DNA of 64,000 nt from Turritopsis dohrnii (Eukaryota; Cnidaria; Hydrozoa; Anthoathecata; Oceaniidae). Positions 1-11,418 of this stretch are shown one piece after another. The stretch spans positions 1,054,001 through 1,118,000 of the forward strand of contig BQMF02000012.1 of the NCBI GenBank assembly GCA_027922465.2, written 5' to 3'. The position numbers and the translations under genes were made by a program. The notes under the pieces were generated by a model, which was not told the origin of the DNA, did not search any database, and worked only from the letters and a program-made list of their open reading frames with translations. Position 1 is the first letter of the stretch; each line of letters opens with the position of its first letter.

Positions 1-767
1 TCTCGTGTGATGGTAGACTACTTAGCTTTTTCTTCCTCTTTTTGGCGTAGCACACCTTGCATATTTTGGTGACGCGACTGAGGCTTCTGCAAAATGTCAT
101 GTCAACCATTATTGCACTGCAGAACGGCAAAAACAAAGTTTTCGTATATGATTCGTAAAATAATGATGCGAGTAGCGGATCAAAAATTGCAGAATAAGCG
201 GAGTAATTTCGAACTATTTACATCGGCAGTGGGTCTTAACATGCAGTTTATCTAACAATTTCAGACCATCAAATCTTTATGCTTAAAACCTTGTTTGGGA
301 TGATGAAGATTTTGGACACGTTCTTCCAAGAGACTTTTCACCGAGAAGTTTCAACAGGTACATCATGCCAAAAGTGAAAAATTGTCTCATTACATGATGA
401 TCGAAAACACTGAAAAATTAACGAATGATCAAAATGATTGGCGATTTTTGAATTTTTTTTACTTGTTATTGTTTTGTCTTTCTCATTTTAGTTGGATAAA
501 CATTGCCTTTTTATTGAATTATTTACCACCCGAAAACCTTAAGCAAGCTACCAGTACAATCCAGAAACGATAAATCGGGATAACGAAAATGCCAGCGTAA
601 AATAGAAAGAACTGACATAACTAAAATCATTACCTAAATCTTGATTTGTTCTAAAAAGGATAAGAATTAAGAAACCATTTGTCAAGGCGGCTATCTCAAC
701 TATAGTTACAATAACAATTACAAATAAAAAGATAGCAGAAACACAAAATTGATATCATTACAAATTA
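1..767. other. AT-rich flank, no gene recognised
   Basis: Only short random-looking open frames occur here, none with a recognisable domain or splice context. It lies downstream of the minus-strand gene whose stop is at 768 and presumably holds its 3' UTR. Confidence 0.5.
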
Positions 768-2670
768 CTAAGTCAAAGTTTTTCTCAATGCAGGTTCAGC
801 CAACTTTGACACAACAACTGTTTTTTTAGCCTTTTCTTCGCATGAAAGTTTGTTAAGTTTTCTTCTGATCATTTGCACATAGGAATTAACAAATGAACGA
901 GCACGAATATCAATCCATTTATCAATTATTTGTCGTTTCAAAATTTGTTTCATCTTTGAATTGTCTAAATTCCTTGAAAGACTGTCCCAATATGTTGTCA
1001 CTACGTTGCATGTATGTATCTCTTTTGCTAGGCCATCCCTAATGTCCTGACCCTGGTATTGTCTAATAAAACTTGCATTTAACATTACTCTGACAGAATT
1101 TTCAATGCGTCTTATAAACAGAAAAACATCAAAATTAACTTTAACAAGACCACCTCTATCCCGCATCTCCGTCCAGCTTTTTGTAAATTCTAAGAACTTG
1201 TTTCCTTGGAATTTACCACAATCTCCTGTTACCATCAAATCATTCAAAAATATGACAGCAGCAGAGGCAGCATGATTATTATTATTCTTTTGAAGTATTT
1301 TTTTATACTTCTTAAGGAGTGCAAAGATAACAAATCCAGCAACATAATACAAAACATTTTGCTCCTCATCAGTCAACTTTAAATCCATAGCAATCTTAGC
1401 CACTTTAGTATGATTGTTGTCGAATTTGATGATTTGCCTCAAAATATTCATATGCACATAGTAATTCAGGCAACCAACAAGATTATCATCAGGCTTGGAA
1501 TTCAGTTTCGAAAGAATGGCAGCCCAAGTATCACAAGAATTTTCACGCAATTCTACAAGAATTACTTTCCACATGTTTTCTCTGCTGGTATCTTTCAGCA
1601 AGTTTACACTTCTAACAGCACATGCAATGTTGAAGATAATGTTTTCTTTCATATCAAAAAGTTCCGGTGACTTTTGGAAAAGTTCCAACACTTCCTCAGC
1701 AAATTTCTTTACTTTATTTCCTTTGTTTTCGATAGAACCTGTCACTAAGTTGTGCTTTGGATCATGAATAGCATCTAGAAGAGCATCTTTAAACATCTGA
1801 GATGCAACCGACAGCAATTCTTCATCAGAAACAGATACATATCCTATGAAAGAAATAAGTTGTGCAAACAATTAAATAATATATTACAACACAAATCATG
1901 GAAATAATAATGATGACTGAAAACAATAAAGTGTAACAAAAAGCAAAATTTTGTAGGATCTTTGTTTAAAAATGATATAGTTAGGTGTATCTGCTAATAA
2001 AAAAATTGAGAGATTCCACAGTTGAAAGTAAATAAATTACTAAAAACAACAATACAAAGGGCTCATGAAAATAGAATTGGAATGGAATAACCACTGACCT
2101 TCTTTCACCTTTTTCTTTTTAGTTTTATGTGAAACGGTCTGGTTATCGTCAGAGCTTTTTTTCGAACCTTCTTTCTTTTTAGAACTATAACCTAAAATGA
2201 ATAAATAACCAAAGTAATACATAGCTAATAAGATTCTAGTTAGCAGTAGGAGGTAAGAAAGAGCATAGGATGCTGTACTATATATACTCGTTGAGTCAAG
2301 TCAAGGTCAAGTAAATAGGAGGGTAAAAACACTTACTACATATATCCAAGTGATTTTTGTAGTAGGAAATTCTGATGTAAGTCTTTTTACAGAAGGGGCA
2401 CATATATTTCTCTTCTGATCGGTTTGTCCTCGGCGATTTTATGGCCACATGAATATCATTTTCATCACAGAACTGAATACTTGGTAAAGAACACATCATA
2501 TCTTCAGATCTAGCAGAAAGCTCGTTTATTTCGTCAATATCAATGCCATCTGGTATATCTACTTCAACGCTTTCGAAAACATTGAATTCATTTAAGCTTG
2601 CCTCATCAACAAAATCGCATTCACTCAGTTCAACATCTATAACATCAACAACAGGCTCTTCGGTCTCCAT
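768..2670 (-). CDS. Three-exon zinc-finger protein of unknown function
   Basis: I model three exons on the minus strand: 2337-2670, 2099-2191 and 768-1843. All borders are GT-AG and the phases fit (1, 1), giving 500 residues without a stop. The start is the ATG at 2668-2670, followed by an acidic N-terminal stretch (METEEPVVDVIDVELSE). Around residues 90-112 is a C2HC-like finger (CPFCKKTY...HLDIC). Exon 2 encodes a Lys/Ser-rich linker. The long third exon carries a hydrophobic helix (YYVAGFVIFALLKKYKK) and a conserved-looking block (RGGLVKVNFDVFLFIRRIE). I cannot name the family; similar long C-terminal regions are, to my memory, common in transposon-associated proteins of cnidarians. It could be a domesticated or still mobile transposon ORF, or a host gene. 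The intact frame across three exons argues against a pseudogene. Confidence 0.65.
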
Positions 2671-3306
2671 CTTGTATTCTTTCTTTCGTTAAAATGAGTG
2701 CACGTGAAAAATTCTCCTCAAAATGTCGCACTAATTATTACCGAGTAGAGTAAAATTATTACCGAATCTTACGCATATTTTAGTTAATTTATTCTTAACT
2801 TTAAATTTTTTAATTTTGAACATCCAATCAGAAACTTTATGTATTGTTAACATAGAATAATCGAACCTATTAGTTATGCAAACTATGTTTGTAAAACAAT
2901 ATCGATACCTGCAATCAGGACGCGCCTTATTTCAAAAGATCTTAAAGTGTTGTGATTCTTTCTCTTTTCGTATTTCTATGAAATAACATAATGAAAGCGA
3001 AAAATCTATCAGAAATGCTGCGTTTGAACTTTTATTCAAAACAAGAACGTAGACCTGAAAAACGTTCACATTAAGGTGTGAGTAAGGAAAAAAATCATTG
3101 ACTTTTCTGTTTTTTTTGCACATCAGGATGAAAGGAACTCTGAATTTTCCAATGGTGAAAGTAGTATGAAACTGCCGGTTTTAACACAATAGAGTGAGGT
3201 TCGAGGTTGAGGTTTAAGGGTAATTATAATAATTAGGTCAAGCTTACACAATAGATTGAGGTTTGAGGTTAAAGGCTCATTAAAACAAGAAGCCGCTTGG
3301 CTTGAA
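2671..3306. other. Intergenic stretch with GAGGTT-type repeats
   Basis: No coding region is recognised. At 3195-3270 short degenerate repeats of the form ttgaggtttgaggtt occur, and similar ones follow the next element at 4030-4100. The inverted-repeat element at 3307-4024 therefore seems to have landed inside a low-complexity GAGGTT-like tract. Confidence 0.4.
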
Positions 3307-4024
3307 GACTTTAGGACGTTACACAAAGATACATATATCTGGTTTCAAAAATACAAACTTGCCGAATTGCCAAATTACGGTCAAATCTAACAAAATGACT
3401 GGCAAATTCAAAATCAACATTTGGTACAAATTTTGGCCCAAATTGTCCATTTTTGGTCAAATCAGACAAAATGACTGTCAAATTTGAAATCAGCACCATT
3501 CAATTGTGCTCTGTGCAAAGGTTCATGAAAATTGAAAAACTTTTGAAATTTCACCCAAATTGTCCAATTTTAGTCAAAATGTGACCAAAATCATTGTCAA
3601 ATTCGAACTCAGCACCTTTCAAATGTGACCCGTGCAAATTTTTGTGAAAATTGAAGAACTTTCGAAATTTGGTCCAAATTTGGCCTAAATTGAACAATTT
3701 TAGTCAAACCTGGCAAAATCATTGTCAAATTCGAAATCAGCACCTTTCAAATGTGATCCGCGCAAATTTTTATGAAAATTGAAAACTTTTCGAAATTTAT
3801 TCAACTTCAAATTGTATTCGACTTCAATTGTACTTGTGCAAAATTTCATGAAAATTGGCGTACTGGAAGTCCGAATTTGACGAAATTTGCGAATTCGGCA
3901 ACGATGTCATGTAAACGCCGCACAAAAACGTTCATAACTTGGAGTAGTAGTAGTAGGAGGAGGAGGAGGAGGAGAATCCACGGGTATTTTAAATACTTTA
4001 CTCCACCACGGGTGTCCTAAAGTC
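3307..4024. mobile_element. Non-autonomous TIR element with internal tandem units (copy 1)
   Basis: The ends are perfect 11-bp inverted repeats, gactttaggac at 3307-3317 and gtcctaaagtc at 4014-4024. The interior consists of about three ~120-bp tandem units built from blocks such as ccaaatttggcc, ccaattttagtcaaa and aaatcagcacctttcaa. Near the right end is a purine-rich gga/agg tract followed by cgggtattttaaatacttta. No transposase is encoded. No clear target duplication was found. Related copies lie at 6041-6840, 17210-18012 and 61330-61620. Confidence 0.75.
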
Positions 4025-4239
4025 AATAATTAAGTGAGGTGTAGGTTAAGGTTTAGAGAGTTAAAGTGATTATCTAATTAAGTTGAGGATTGGGGTTTAC
4101 AACACTATTTAAAGAACTTTAAAGATTCCGAGTTGGTAACAACATTGAAGTTGCGAAGAGCGGATATTTCGAGCGATATGATGATGAAACGTTCAACCGA
4201 AACTTATGTCTATGAATCCATAGAGAAGAAAAAAAATAT

Positions 4240-4527
4240 ATGTGTGGGAAGTCGCATTCGAAGAGTTTATCTTCTAAAAAGTTAGTATATGCTCGTGAAC
4301 CCGATGTTGAATCTACTTTGGTGCTGCGTTCTTTCGGTGAAGTCAACGAACAGTTTGGAGTGAAAGGAGTTGGAATCATTCGCAATGTTTTCGGTGCAAT
4401 TTTGAAGTTAATGCTGCAAGAGAAAGATCTTACCATTTCGAAAACCAAATTTGTTGACGAAGAAGACCTTGGGCAGATCTTTCAATTTTCAAACAAGATT
4501 AAAGTTCTACTTAACTTTTTTGACTGA
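4240..4527 (+). CDS. Unrecognised 95-residue open frame
   Basis: An ATG-initiated frame of 95 codons with no recognisable domain. Its composition is less biased than neighbouring random frames (EPDVESTLVLRSFGEVNEQF), so it may be an exon or a relic, but no splice partner was found. It may also be chance. Confidence 0.2.
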   Translation: MCGKSHSKSLSSKKLVYAREPDVESTLVLRSFGEVNEQFGVKGVGIIRNVFGAILKLMLQEKDLTISKTKFVDEEDLGQIFQFSNKIKVLLNFFD

Positions 4528-4783
4528 AGTTTTATATTTATGCTTGCATAAAAAATTTTCAAATTCAAAAATTTTCGAACAGCAAAATACCAATACCGAC
4601 AAATAAAAAAACCCATCAAAATACATGCTAATGGTCTTATTTTGAAAGGTCGGCGTAATAATTTCAGAGACCTCTAACGCCGGCCCTAATACCGTCACTC
4701 AAAAAATAACGCCATTTAAGGCCGGTGTAATAATAAGGACCGATAAGGTAATTTAAAGTTCTGAAACATTTGTAAGTTTCAAA

Positions 4784-5205
4784 TACCGTATTCTCTCTAA
4801 TAAGCGCCCGGGCGCTTATAAAAATATTTTGGAAATTAGGGGTCGCTTATTAGAAAGGGGCGCTAATTGGAGAGGGGCGCTTATAAAAACATTTTGAAAT
4901 GGTCATGCTAGCTTTTTATCATAAAAGAATAAAAACAACTGTATTTTTCATGGCAACGAAATAAGATTTTGTACTTAAAACTTAAATTTAGACATCACAA
5001 AAACATAGCCTTCCGTTTCTATTACAGAATATTCGTGTTTGGTAGAAAGTTCTAATTACCGCCCGGGCGCCTATATATTTTTGAGTAATGTCTAGTCACT
5101 CTATAAGCGCCCGGGCGCTTATTGCAGAGGGGCGCTCATAAAAATATTTTTGACTAGAAGGGGACGCTTATTAGAGAGGGGCGCTAGTTAGAGAGAATAC
5201 GGTAT
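4784..5205. mobile_element. MITE with GCGCCCGGGCGC motifs, TA target duplication
   Basis: Inverted ends read taccgtattctctct (from 4784) and agagagaatacggta (to 5204). The outermost TA is probably the target duplication, as in Tc1/mariner-type elements. The interior repeats gcgcccgggcgcttat and gaggggcgct several times on both strands. No coding capacity. Confidence 0.7.
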
Positions 5206-5515
5206 GCAGATTTTACCTTTTCGGAATGCATAGTTCAACGAATTTAGAGATGTCAAATTATATATAAGCGTTCACCCCCCAAGACTGAACATTTTAAAGC
5301 ATGACCCAGCATGGTTGGGGGGAGGTTTACCTAACCTACTTTTCCGCGAGTGAGAAGAAAAAGCATAAGCGTATTTGTCGACGCAATTCCAACACATAAA
5401 TTTCTTATAATATCACATCTTATTTTAAAATTTCAAATTAAAATATCTACAAATAACCCTTAGGTTTCACGCTCCTTGGCCTGTCCACAGATGTCTACAA
5501 ACTCTAGAAATGTGA

Positions 5516-5820
5516 CGGTTTGAGGGAAAATCATAACAAGTGATCATTTCTGATAAATGTATCAGTAAATTACTGATTAGAAAACAATAGATTTAATCAG
5601 TAATTCGTTCGATTTATTAGTAATTCGTTCGATGAATCAGTAATTACTGATAAAATAATCGGTAAATACTGATAAATAATCAGTAATTTATCAGTATTAC
5701 TGATTCATCGAACGAATTACTGATAATTCGAACGAATTACTGATTATTACTGATAAATTTCAGATAAATTAGTGATTAATTTTTCAGTAATATCACTTGT
5801 TATGATTTTCCCTCAAACCG
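5516..5820. mobile_element. Foldback MITE made of ATCAGTAATTACTGAT-like repeats
   Basis: The ends are 28-29-bp inverted repeats: cggtttgagggaaaatcata (from 5516, running on as acaagtgat) and its complement ending ccctcaaaccg at 5820. The interior is an extended palindrome of iterated atcagtaatt, taattactgat and cgaacgaattactgat blocks, so almost the whole 305 bp can fold back on itself. No ORF. Confidence 0.75.
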
Positions 5821-6040
5821 ACACAAATGTAGAGTAAAAGTATATAATACAGTTAAAATGAAAAAACATAGCAAAATAAAAAAACACCTATTCTTCAGGT
5901 AATAAATAACAGTAAAGCTTTAAGTCGTGACCTGTTGCAGTCATGTGGCTTGTTTAACTTAATGTTGACAGCTTTGCAATTCACTATGATGTTTTGGGGC
6001 CAGAAAACAGTTCACCAATATCTTGCGTATGATGTTTATT
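5821..6040. other. AT-rich spacer
   Basis: No feature is recognised between the foldback element and the tandem-unit repeat. Confidence 0.4.
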
Positions 6041-6840
6041 CATGAAAATTGAAGATTTTTCCAAACTTGGTCAAAATTTGGCCCAAATCGTCCAATTTTA
6101 GTCAAATCTGACAAAATGACTGTCAAATTCGAAATCAGCACCATTCAAATGTAATCCATGCAAAATTTCATGAAATTTGAAGAACTTTCGAAATTTGGTC
6201 CAAATTTGGCCTAAATTGTCCAATTTTAGTCAAATTTGACAAAATGACGGAGAGAATTGAAATCAGCACCTTTCAAATGCAATCGATGCAAAATTTCATG
6301 AAATTTAAAGAATTTTCGAAATTTGGTCCAAATTTGGCCCAAATTGTCCAATTTTAGTCAATTCTGACAAAATGACTGTCAAATTTGAAATCAGCACCTT
6401 TCAATTGTAATACATGCAAAATTTCATGAAATTTGAAGAACTTTCGAAATTTGGAGCAAATTTGGCCCAAATTGTCCAATTTTAGTCAATTCTGACAAAA
6501 TGACTGTCAAATTTGAAATCAGCACCTTTCATATGTAATCCATGCAAAATTTCATGAAATTTGAAGAACTTTTGAAAATTGGTCCAAATTTTTCCCAAAT
6601 TGTCGAATTTTAGTCAAATCTGGCAAAATGATTGGCAAAATTGAAATCAGCACCTTTCAAATGTAATCCATGCAAAATTTCATGAAATTTGAAGAACTTT
6701 CGAAATTTGGTCCAAATTTGGCCCAATTTGTCCAATTTTAGTCAAGTCTGAAAAAATGACTCTCAACTTCGAAATCAGCGCCTTGTCTAAATTGCCCAAT
6801 TTTAGTCAAACCTGTCCTAAATTCCTAGCATACGTCAGTC
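6041..6840. repeat. Tandem ~120-bp units, relative of the TIR element at 3307 (copy 2)
   Basis: Six to seven head-to-tail ~120-bp units carry the same blocks as the element at 3307-4024 (tttggtccaaatttggccc, ccaattttagtcaa, tgacaaaatgactgtcaaat, gaaatcagcacctttca, tgcaaaatttcatgaaattt). The TIRs seen in the other copy are not obvious here, so this may be truncated. Confidence 0.75.
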
Positions 6841-8009
6841 ATTAACAATTCTGAATAAACAAACAATCCGAAATCCGAACGGACTTTCCGAAAACGACGA
6901 AAACTGTTACAGAGACAGATAGATAAATAGATAGCAGTAGCCGCCAAGGCAGCGTCGCTCGCCGCCCATGTTCAGCATGCGTTGAGTTCAGGAAAAATAA
7001 AGCTTTTGTTTTAAAAAAGTTACGCGCTCTAACATGGGTGCTGTCAAACGTAAGGGGGAAATGGTTTCTCTTCTTAAAAAGATCACACGGGAGGAGAGAA
7101 AAGAAGGCACGTGCTAAATGAATAAAGTGAATAAAAAAAAAGTTCGATCTGAAGCGCATAACAATTAAAAAAAAGAAATTAAATTACTAAAAGAAAAGCG
7201 AAAAAATATTTTGTTTCATGATACTCTTTTTTTACCTATCGGTTTTTAAACATTTTGATTGCTCGAAAAAAAAGTTTACCCGTCTCAGACAGTCAGGCAA
7301 GGATACATTAAGATACACTGGCAAACATGCTGCCACGTTATGCCACTGCTACTTTTTGTCCAAACTGTTTAATCAGTTAGTTTCTTTGTATTTAGTTGAT
7401 GTATTGTTTTCAAAGCCAACGTAGTCAACGTAGTCCTTGGAATATAAAACTAACAATAATAATAAAAGCAAAACGTTATTCCAATTAGTTCATCAGCCCA
7501 AAAAAGTCACGTTCGATTGGGGTTGCAATGTATTTGCTTCAAACTCACGTCGCACACAAAAAAAGAAATAATTTCGCTCACAACTCAATCTACCATTTTG
7601 CGTGACTTTCAAACAAACAAACAAACAAACAAACAAACAGACAGACAGACAGACGGAGAATCGGCTATTAATATATAGACTAGCCGCCAAGGCGGCGTCG
7701 CTCGCCGCCCATGTTCAGCATGCGTCCAGTTCACGAAAAATAAAATGAAGAATTGACAATGATAAGTGTGCCGATGTTGTAGAGCTCGAAAAACTGATCA
7801 AAAAACTGTATGGGATCGTTTCGTTACGACCAACCGTTACAGAGATATCGTTGATCAAAATGACGTCATAGAGCCCTGTCCCCAAAAATTTTGCCCAAAT
7901 ATTTTTGTTACCCCGTGGCCAATTTCAGGGACTTTTTCGGAATTTTTCGTCACCCTATCGCCTGTATTGCAGACCCCAAAAAACGTCAGTTATCCCTATT
8001 GGTTACGGA

Positions 8010-8022
8010 GATAAATTTCCCT
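8010..8022 (+). repeat. Left target-site duplication, 13 bp
   Basis: gataaatttccct at 8010-8022 is repeated exactly at 11444-11456 immediately after the poly(A). In the uninterrupted related unit at 11900-11930 the corresponding sequence (gagataattttccctaaacg) runs straight through, confirming the empty site. Confidence 0.9.
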
Positions 8023-8190
8023 ATTTATATATTGCAGTGTCCCTATTTATATATTGCAGTGTCTTCCCAACATGGCGGACGTTTTTTTAAACGGCTATTG
8101 ATTGACGTAAATATCCAGTGAATGAAATCGATATGTTTTGAAGCAAGTTAGTTGCATGTACGTTCTCAACAATCGAATATCAATGCTGAT

Positions 8191-11100
8191 ATGGAGAATA
8201 TAATCAATAATTCCAATTCCATGCAAAACGCTGATAGAGTTGCGGATAGAGAAAATGTAACGTTTAAATGTACTTCCTGTTCTAAACGATCATTCAACAC
8301 CTACAGAGGTATGAACCAACATCTTAGACAACGTGTCATAAAGAAAGCAAGAGAAAACACTACGATACAAGAAGCAGCTAGAAGACAACCAATCAATGCA
8401 TTAGCAGATACTACACAGCAATTAGAGCTACCGATCACCGCAGCTGAAATTGCTTCTTCCTCCCCCATGATCTCAAACTTTAAATGGGGTGATAAAGATA
8501 GTTCCGCTGTTTCCCGTGATATACAAGACGCTTATGAAAAAATTGTATACTGGAGAAAAAATCTTTTCTTATTACCAACCGGCTCGGCTGGAAAATCTTA
8601 CATCATGGAGATAACACGACTTATAAACGCTTGGAACTCTGACTCACCTTTGGGAAAAATAGCAATGAAAGCTGTACATCTGATGCCAAGTTTACTACTC
8701 CAGAAACCCAACAAATCATCAAAAACAAAAGACCATATTAAAGCATTAGAGAGAAGATTGGATCTATGGCAGAAAGGTGACATTAAAGTTCTATTATTTG
8801 AAGCTGAATCGATCCAAATCAGACTTACATCGCTAAACAGAAAAAGAAATATTGCTCAACTGTCCAAGGAGTTTCAAAAATTGATGTCGAAAGGCAACAT
8901 TAACGGAGCCCTGAAGCTGCTGACTAACAATATGTCGAATGGTGTGTTACCACTAAATGATGCGACACTAAATCAGTTGCATCAAAAACATCCTGATGGT
9001 AAAGATGCTTCTCAAGATGTCCTCTTGGAAGGTGAGGTACCAGAGGTTCACCCTATTATATATGAAGAAATTGACGATGAATTAGTTAAGCAGGCAGCAA
9101 TCAAAACGAAAGGAGGCTCGGGACCTTCAGGGATGGATGCCGATGGATGGCGTAGAATTCTAGCCTCGAACCATTATGGGTCTGTTAGTTCGGACTTACG
9201 TAAAGCATTTGCTGAGTTGATTAAGAAACTTTGCACAGAGAAAGAAGACCACAAAGATGGGAATACTTCAATGGAAGCTTTTCTAGCATGCAGATTAATT
9301 CCACTGGATAAAAATCCTGGCTTACGCCCTATTGGAGTAGGAGAAGTGTTAAGAAGGATAGCTGGTAAAGTAGTAATGAAAGTTGTTAAAGATGACGTTA
9401 GAAAAGCAGCCGGTAGTCTTCAATTATGCAGTGGTCATGAATCTGGTGGTGAAGCCGCTATACATGCAATGCACGATGTTTTTCAGATGAATTCGACGGA
9501 AGCCGTCTTAATGGTGGATGCTGAGAATGCCTTCAATTCAATCAATCGGAAGGCATTACTTCATAATATCCGTTATATATGTCCAGAAATTTCAACCTTT
9601 ATCTACAACTGCTACAATGTTCCTGCTAGATTATTTATAATTGGCGGCCGGGAAATTTCGTCTCAAGAAGGTACTACTCAAGGTGACCCTACGGCGATGG
9701 CTACCTATGCTCTTGGCTTAGTTCCCTTGATACGAGATATGCTTAGTGAAGATAACGAAACAAAGCTTGTTGCTTTTGCTGATGATTTGACAAGTGCAGG
9801 TTCAATACAGCATCTTAGAGAATGGTGGGACAAACTTATTGAGGTTGGACCGAAATATGGCTACAACCCAAAGCCGTCGAAGTCATACATTGTGGTAAAA
9901 GCAGATAAATTAGAAGAAGCAAGGATTGCGTTCTCCGGCACTAATGTGAACATAACATCGGCTGGCAAGAGACATCTGGGAGCGGTGATTGGAAGCCAGG
10001 ATTACAAAGATGAATATGTGAGTCAACTTGTTACAAATTGGTCGAAGGAAATACAGCTATTGTCAAGGATTGCTGAGATGCAACCACAAGCTGCTTACTC
10101 TGCATATGTTCATGGTTATCGAGGAAAATTCACATATTTCTTAAGAACTATTCCAAACACTGCTGACTGTCTACAACCAATAGAAAATGTAATGCGAAAC
10201 AGCTTCATCCCAGCTATAACGGGAGGACATCAATGTTCCGACAATGAAAGGCATCTCCTTGCACTTCCTGTCAGGCTTGGTGGTCTCGGTTTAGACATTC
10301 TTACCAATATTTCTGCAAGAGAATATGAAAGTTCCAGAAAAATAACAAAACCACTTGTGAAATCTGTCATTAGACAAGAAAAAGGATATGAGGGTGACGA
10401 AGATGAGAAAAGCAGGTTAAAAGCCGAGGTAAAGAACAATCGAAAGGATTACTATCAACGGAAACTTGAAGAAGTACGACAGTTTTTGAATGATGGACAG
10501 AGACGACAAAATGATTTGGCTCAAGAGCCTGGATCTTCATATTGGTTGAATACAGTTCCGCTAAAAGATCATGATTACACACTAACTAAACAAGAGTTTT
10601 GGGATGCCATCAGAATACGATACAATTGGCCGTTGCCAAATCTGCCTACAAGATGTGCATGTGGGATGAAATTTGACGTAGATCATTCCATGTCTTGTAA
10701 AAAGGGTGGCTTCATCACACTTAGACACAATGAGTTGAGAGACATCACGGCAAAACTTCTAAATGAGGTGTGTAAGGACGTCGAAGTTGAACCTGTCTTG
10801 ACAACATTAACAGGCGAAGAATTCACCCAAAGCACTGCAAAATGTCAGGATGGTGCTAGATTAGACGTAAGCGTTAGTAGCTTCTGGATCAAGGGTCAAA
10901 AAACATTTCTTGACATCAGAGTTTTTGACCCTAATGCTGCAAGATACAAGAATCAAGCGCTCAAACAATGCTACGTGAAGAACGAATTGGAGAAAAAACG
11001 CCATTATAACGAAAGAGTCCTTCAAGTGGAACAAGGTAGTTTCTCTCCTTTAGTGTTCAGTACGAATGGTGGTATGGGCAACGAATGTCGTATATTCTAT

Positions 11101-11307
11101 TCAAGACTTGCAGATCTCCTAGCTGAGAAAAGACATTTATCGAAGTCGTTGGTATCATCGTGGTTAAAAACAAAGATCAACTTCGCTCTGTTGCGATCAA
11201 TGCTGCTTTGCGTACGTGGTTCTAGAAGCATGTATGCCAAAAATGCTACAAATCTCGAGCTTCAAGACATCGAAATAGCAGAGAACATTTCTAAACCGAT
11301 TGTTTAA
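8191..11307 (+). CDS. Reverse transcriptase / restriction-like endonuclease polyprotein of an R2-like element
   Basis: A 1038-residue protein starting at the first in-frame ATG, 8191; the frame is open slightly further upstream but only with a TTG at 8152. Residues 27-44 hold a zinc-finger-like CTSC...H motif that lacks the usual last His/Cys. The RT domain follows, with LDKNPGLRPIGVGE, TTQGDP and the catalytic FADD (Asp 531/532). Near 822-836 is a CCHC knuckle (CACGMKFDVDHSMSC), and Asp 892 and Asp 908 sit where the PD-(D/E)XK nuclease carries its acids (RLDV...FLDIRV). By family knowledge the protein nicks the target and primes reverse transcription there. No stops or frameshifts are visible, so it may be active. 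No AP endonuclease or gag ORF is present. Confidence 0.9.
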   Translation: MENIINNSNSMQNADRVADRENVTFKCTSCSKRSFNTYRGMNQHLRQRVIKKARENTTIQEAARRQPINALADTTQQLELPITAAEIASSSPMISNFKWGDKDSSAVSRDIQDAYEKIVYWRKNLFLLPTGSAGKSYIMEITRLINAWNSDSPLGKIAMKAVHLMPSLLLQKPNKSSKTKDHIKALERRLDLWQKGDIKVLLFEAESIQIRLTSLNRKRNIAQLSKEFQKLMSKGNINGALKLLTNNMSNGVLPLNDATLNQLHQKHPDGKDASQDVLLEGEVPEVHPIIYEEIDDELVKQAAIKTKGGSGPSGMDADGWRRILASNHYGSVSSDLRKAFAELIKKLCTEKEDHKDGNTSMEAFLACRLIPLDKNPGLRPIGVGEVLRRIAGKVVMKVVKDDVRKAAGSLQLCSGHESGGEAAIHAMHDVFQMNSTEAVLMVDAENAFNSINRKALLHNIRYICPEISTFIYNCYNVPARLFIIGGREISSQEGTTQGDPTAMATYALGLVPLIRDMLSEDNETKLVAFADDLTSAGSIQHLREWWDKLIEVGPKYGYNPKPSKSYIVVKADKLEEARIAFSGTNVNITSAGKRHLGAVIGSQDYKDEYVSQLVTNWSKEIQLLSRIAEMQPQAAYSAYVHGYRGKFTYFLRTIPNTADCLQPIENVMRNSFIPAITGGHQCSDNERHLLALPVRLGGLGLDILTNISAREYESSRKITKPLVKSVIRQEKGYEGDEDEKSRLKAEVKNNRKDYYQRKLEEVRQFLNDGQRRQNDLAQEPGSSYWLNTVPLKDHDYTLTKQEFWDAIRIRYNWPLPNLPTRCACGMKFDVDHSMSCKKGGFITLRHNELRDITAKLLNEVCKDVEVEPVLTTLTGEEFTQSTAKCQDGARLDVSVSSFWIKGQKTFLDIRVFDPNAARYKNQALKQCYVKNELEKKRHYNERVLQVEQGSFSPLVFSTNGGMGNECRIFYSRLADLLAEKRHLSKSLVSSWLKTKINFALLRSMLLCVRGSRSMYAKNATNLELQDIEIAENISKPIV

Positions 11308-11418
11308 ATTTATTAACTTCCTTGAATTGGAGTGCAGAAAGTTATTAATGATCGAATTATTGTGATTGGGAAGAATTATCATGTAGTATATAATTTAATT
11401 GAATAAGTCGGGTTCCGT

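Noticed and set aside
382..573. 63-codon plus-strand frame
   Set aside because: Short, T-rich, no domain and no splice or promoter context.
3772..4020. 82-codon frame ending in an Arg-rich tract
   Set aside because: It lies inside the tandem-unit TIR element; the Arg run is a translated gga/agg repeat.
7493..7690. Frame with Cys-Leu-Phe-Val repeats
   Set aside because: It is the translation of the (aaac)n/(agac)n microsatellite; the same occurs at 12024-12206.
8152..8190. Longer N-terminus for the retrotransposon ORF
   Set aside because: It would need a TTG start; the first ATG in frame is at 8191.
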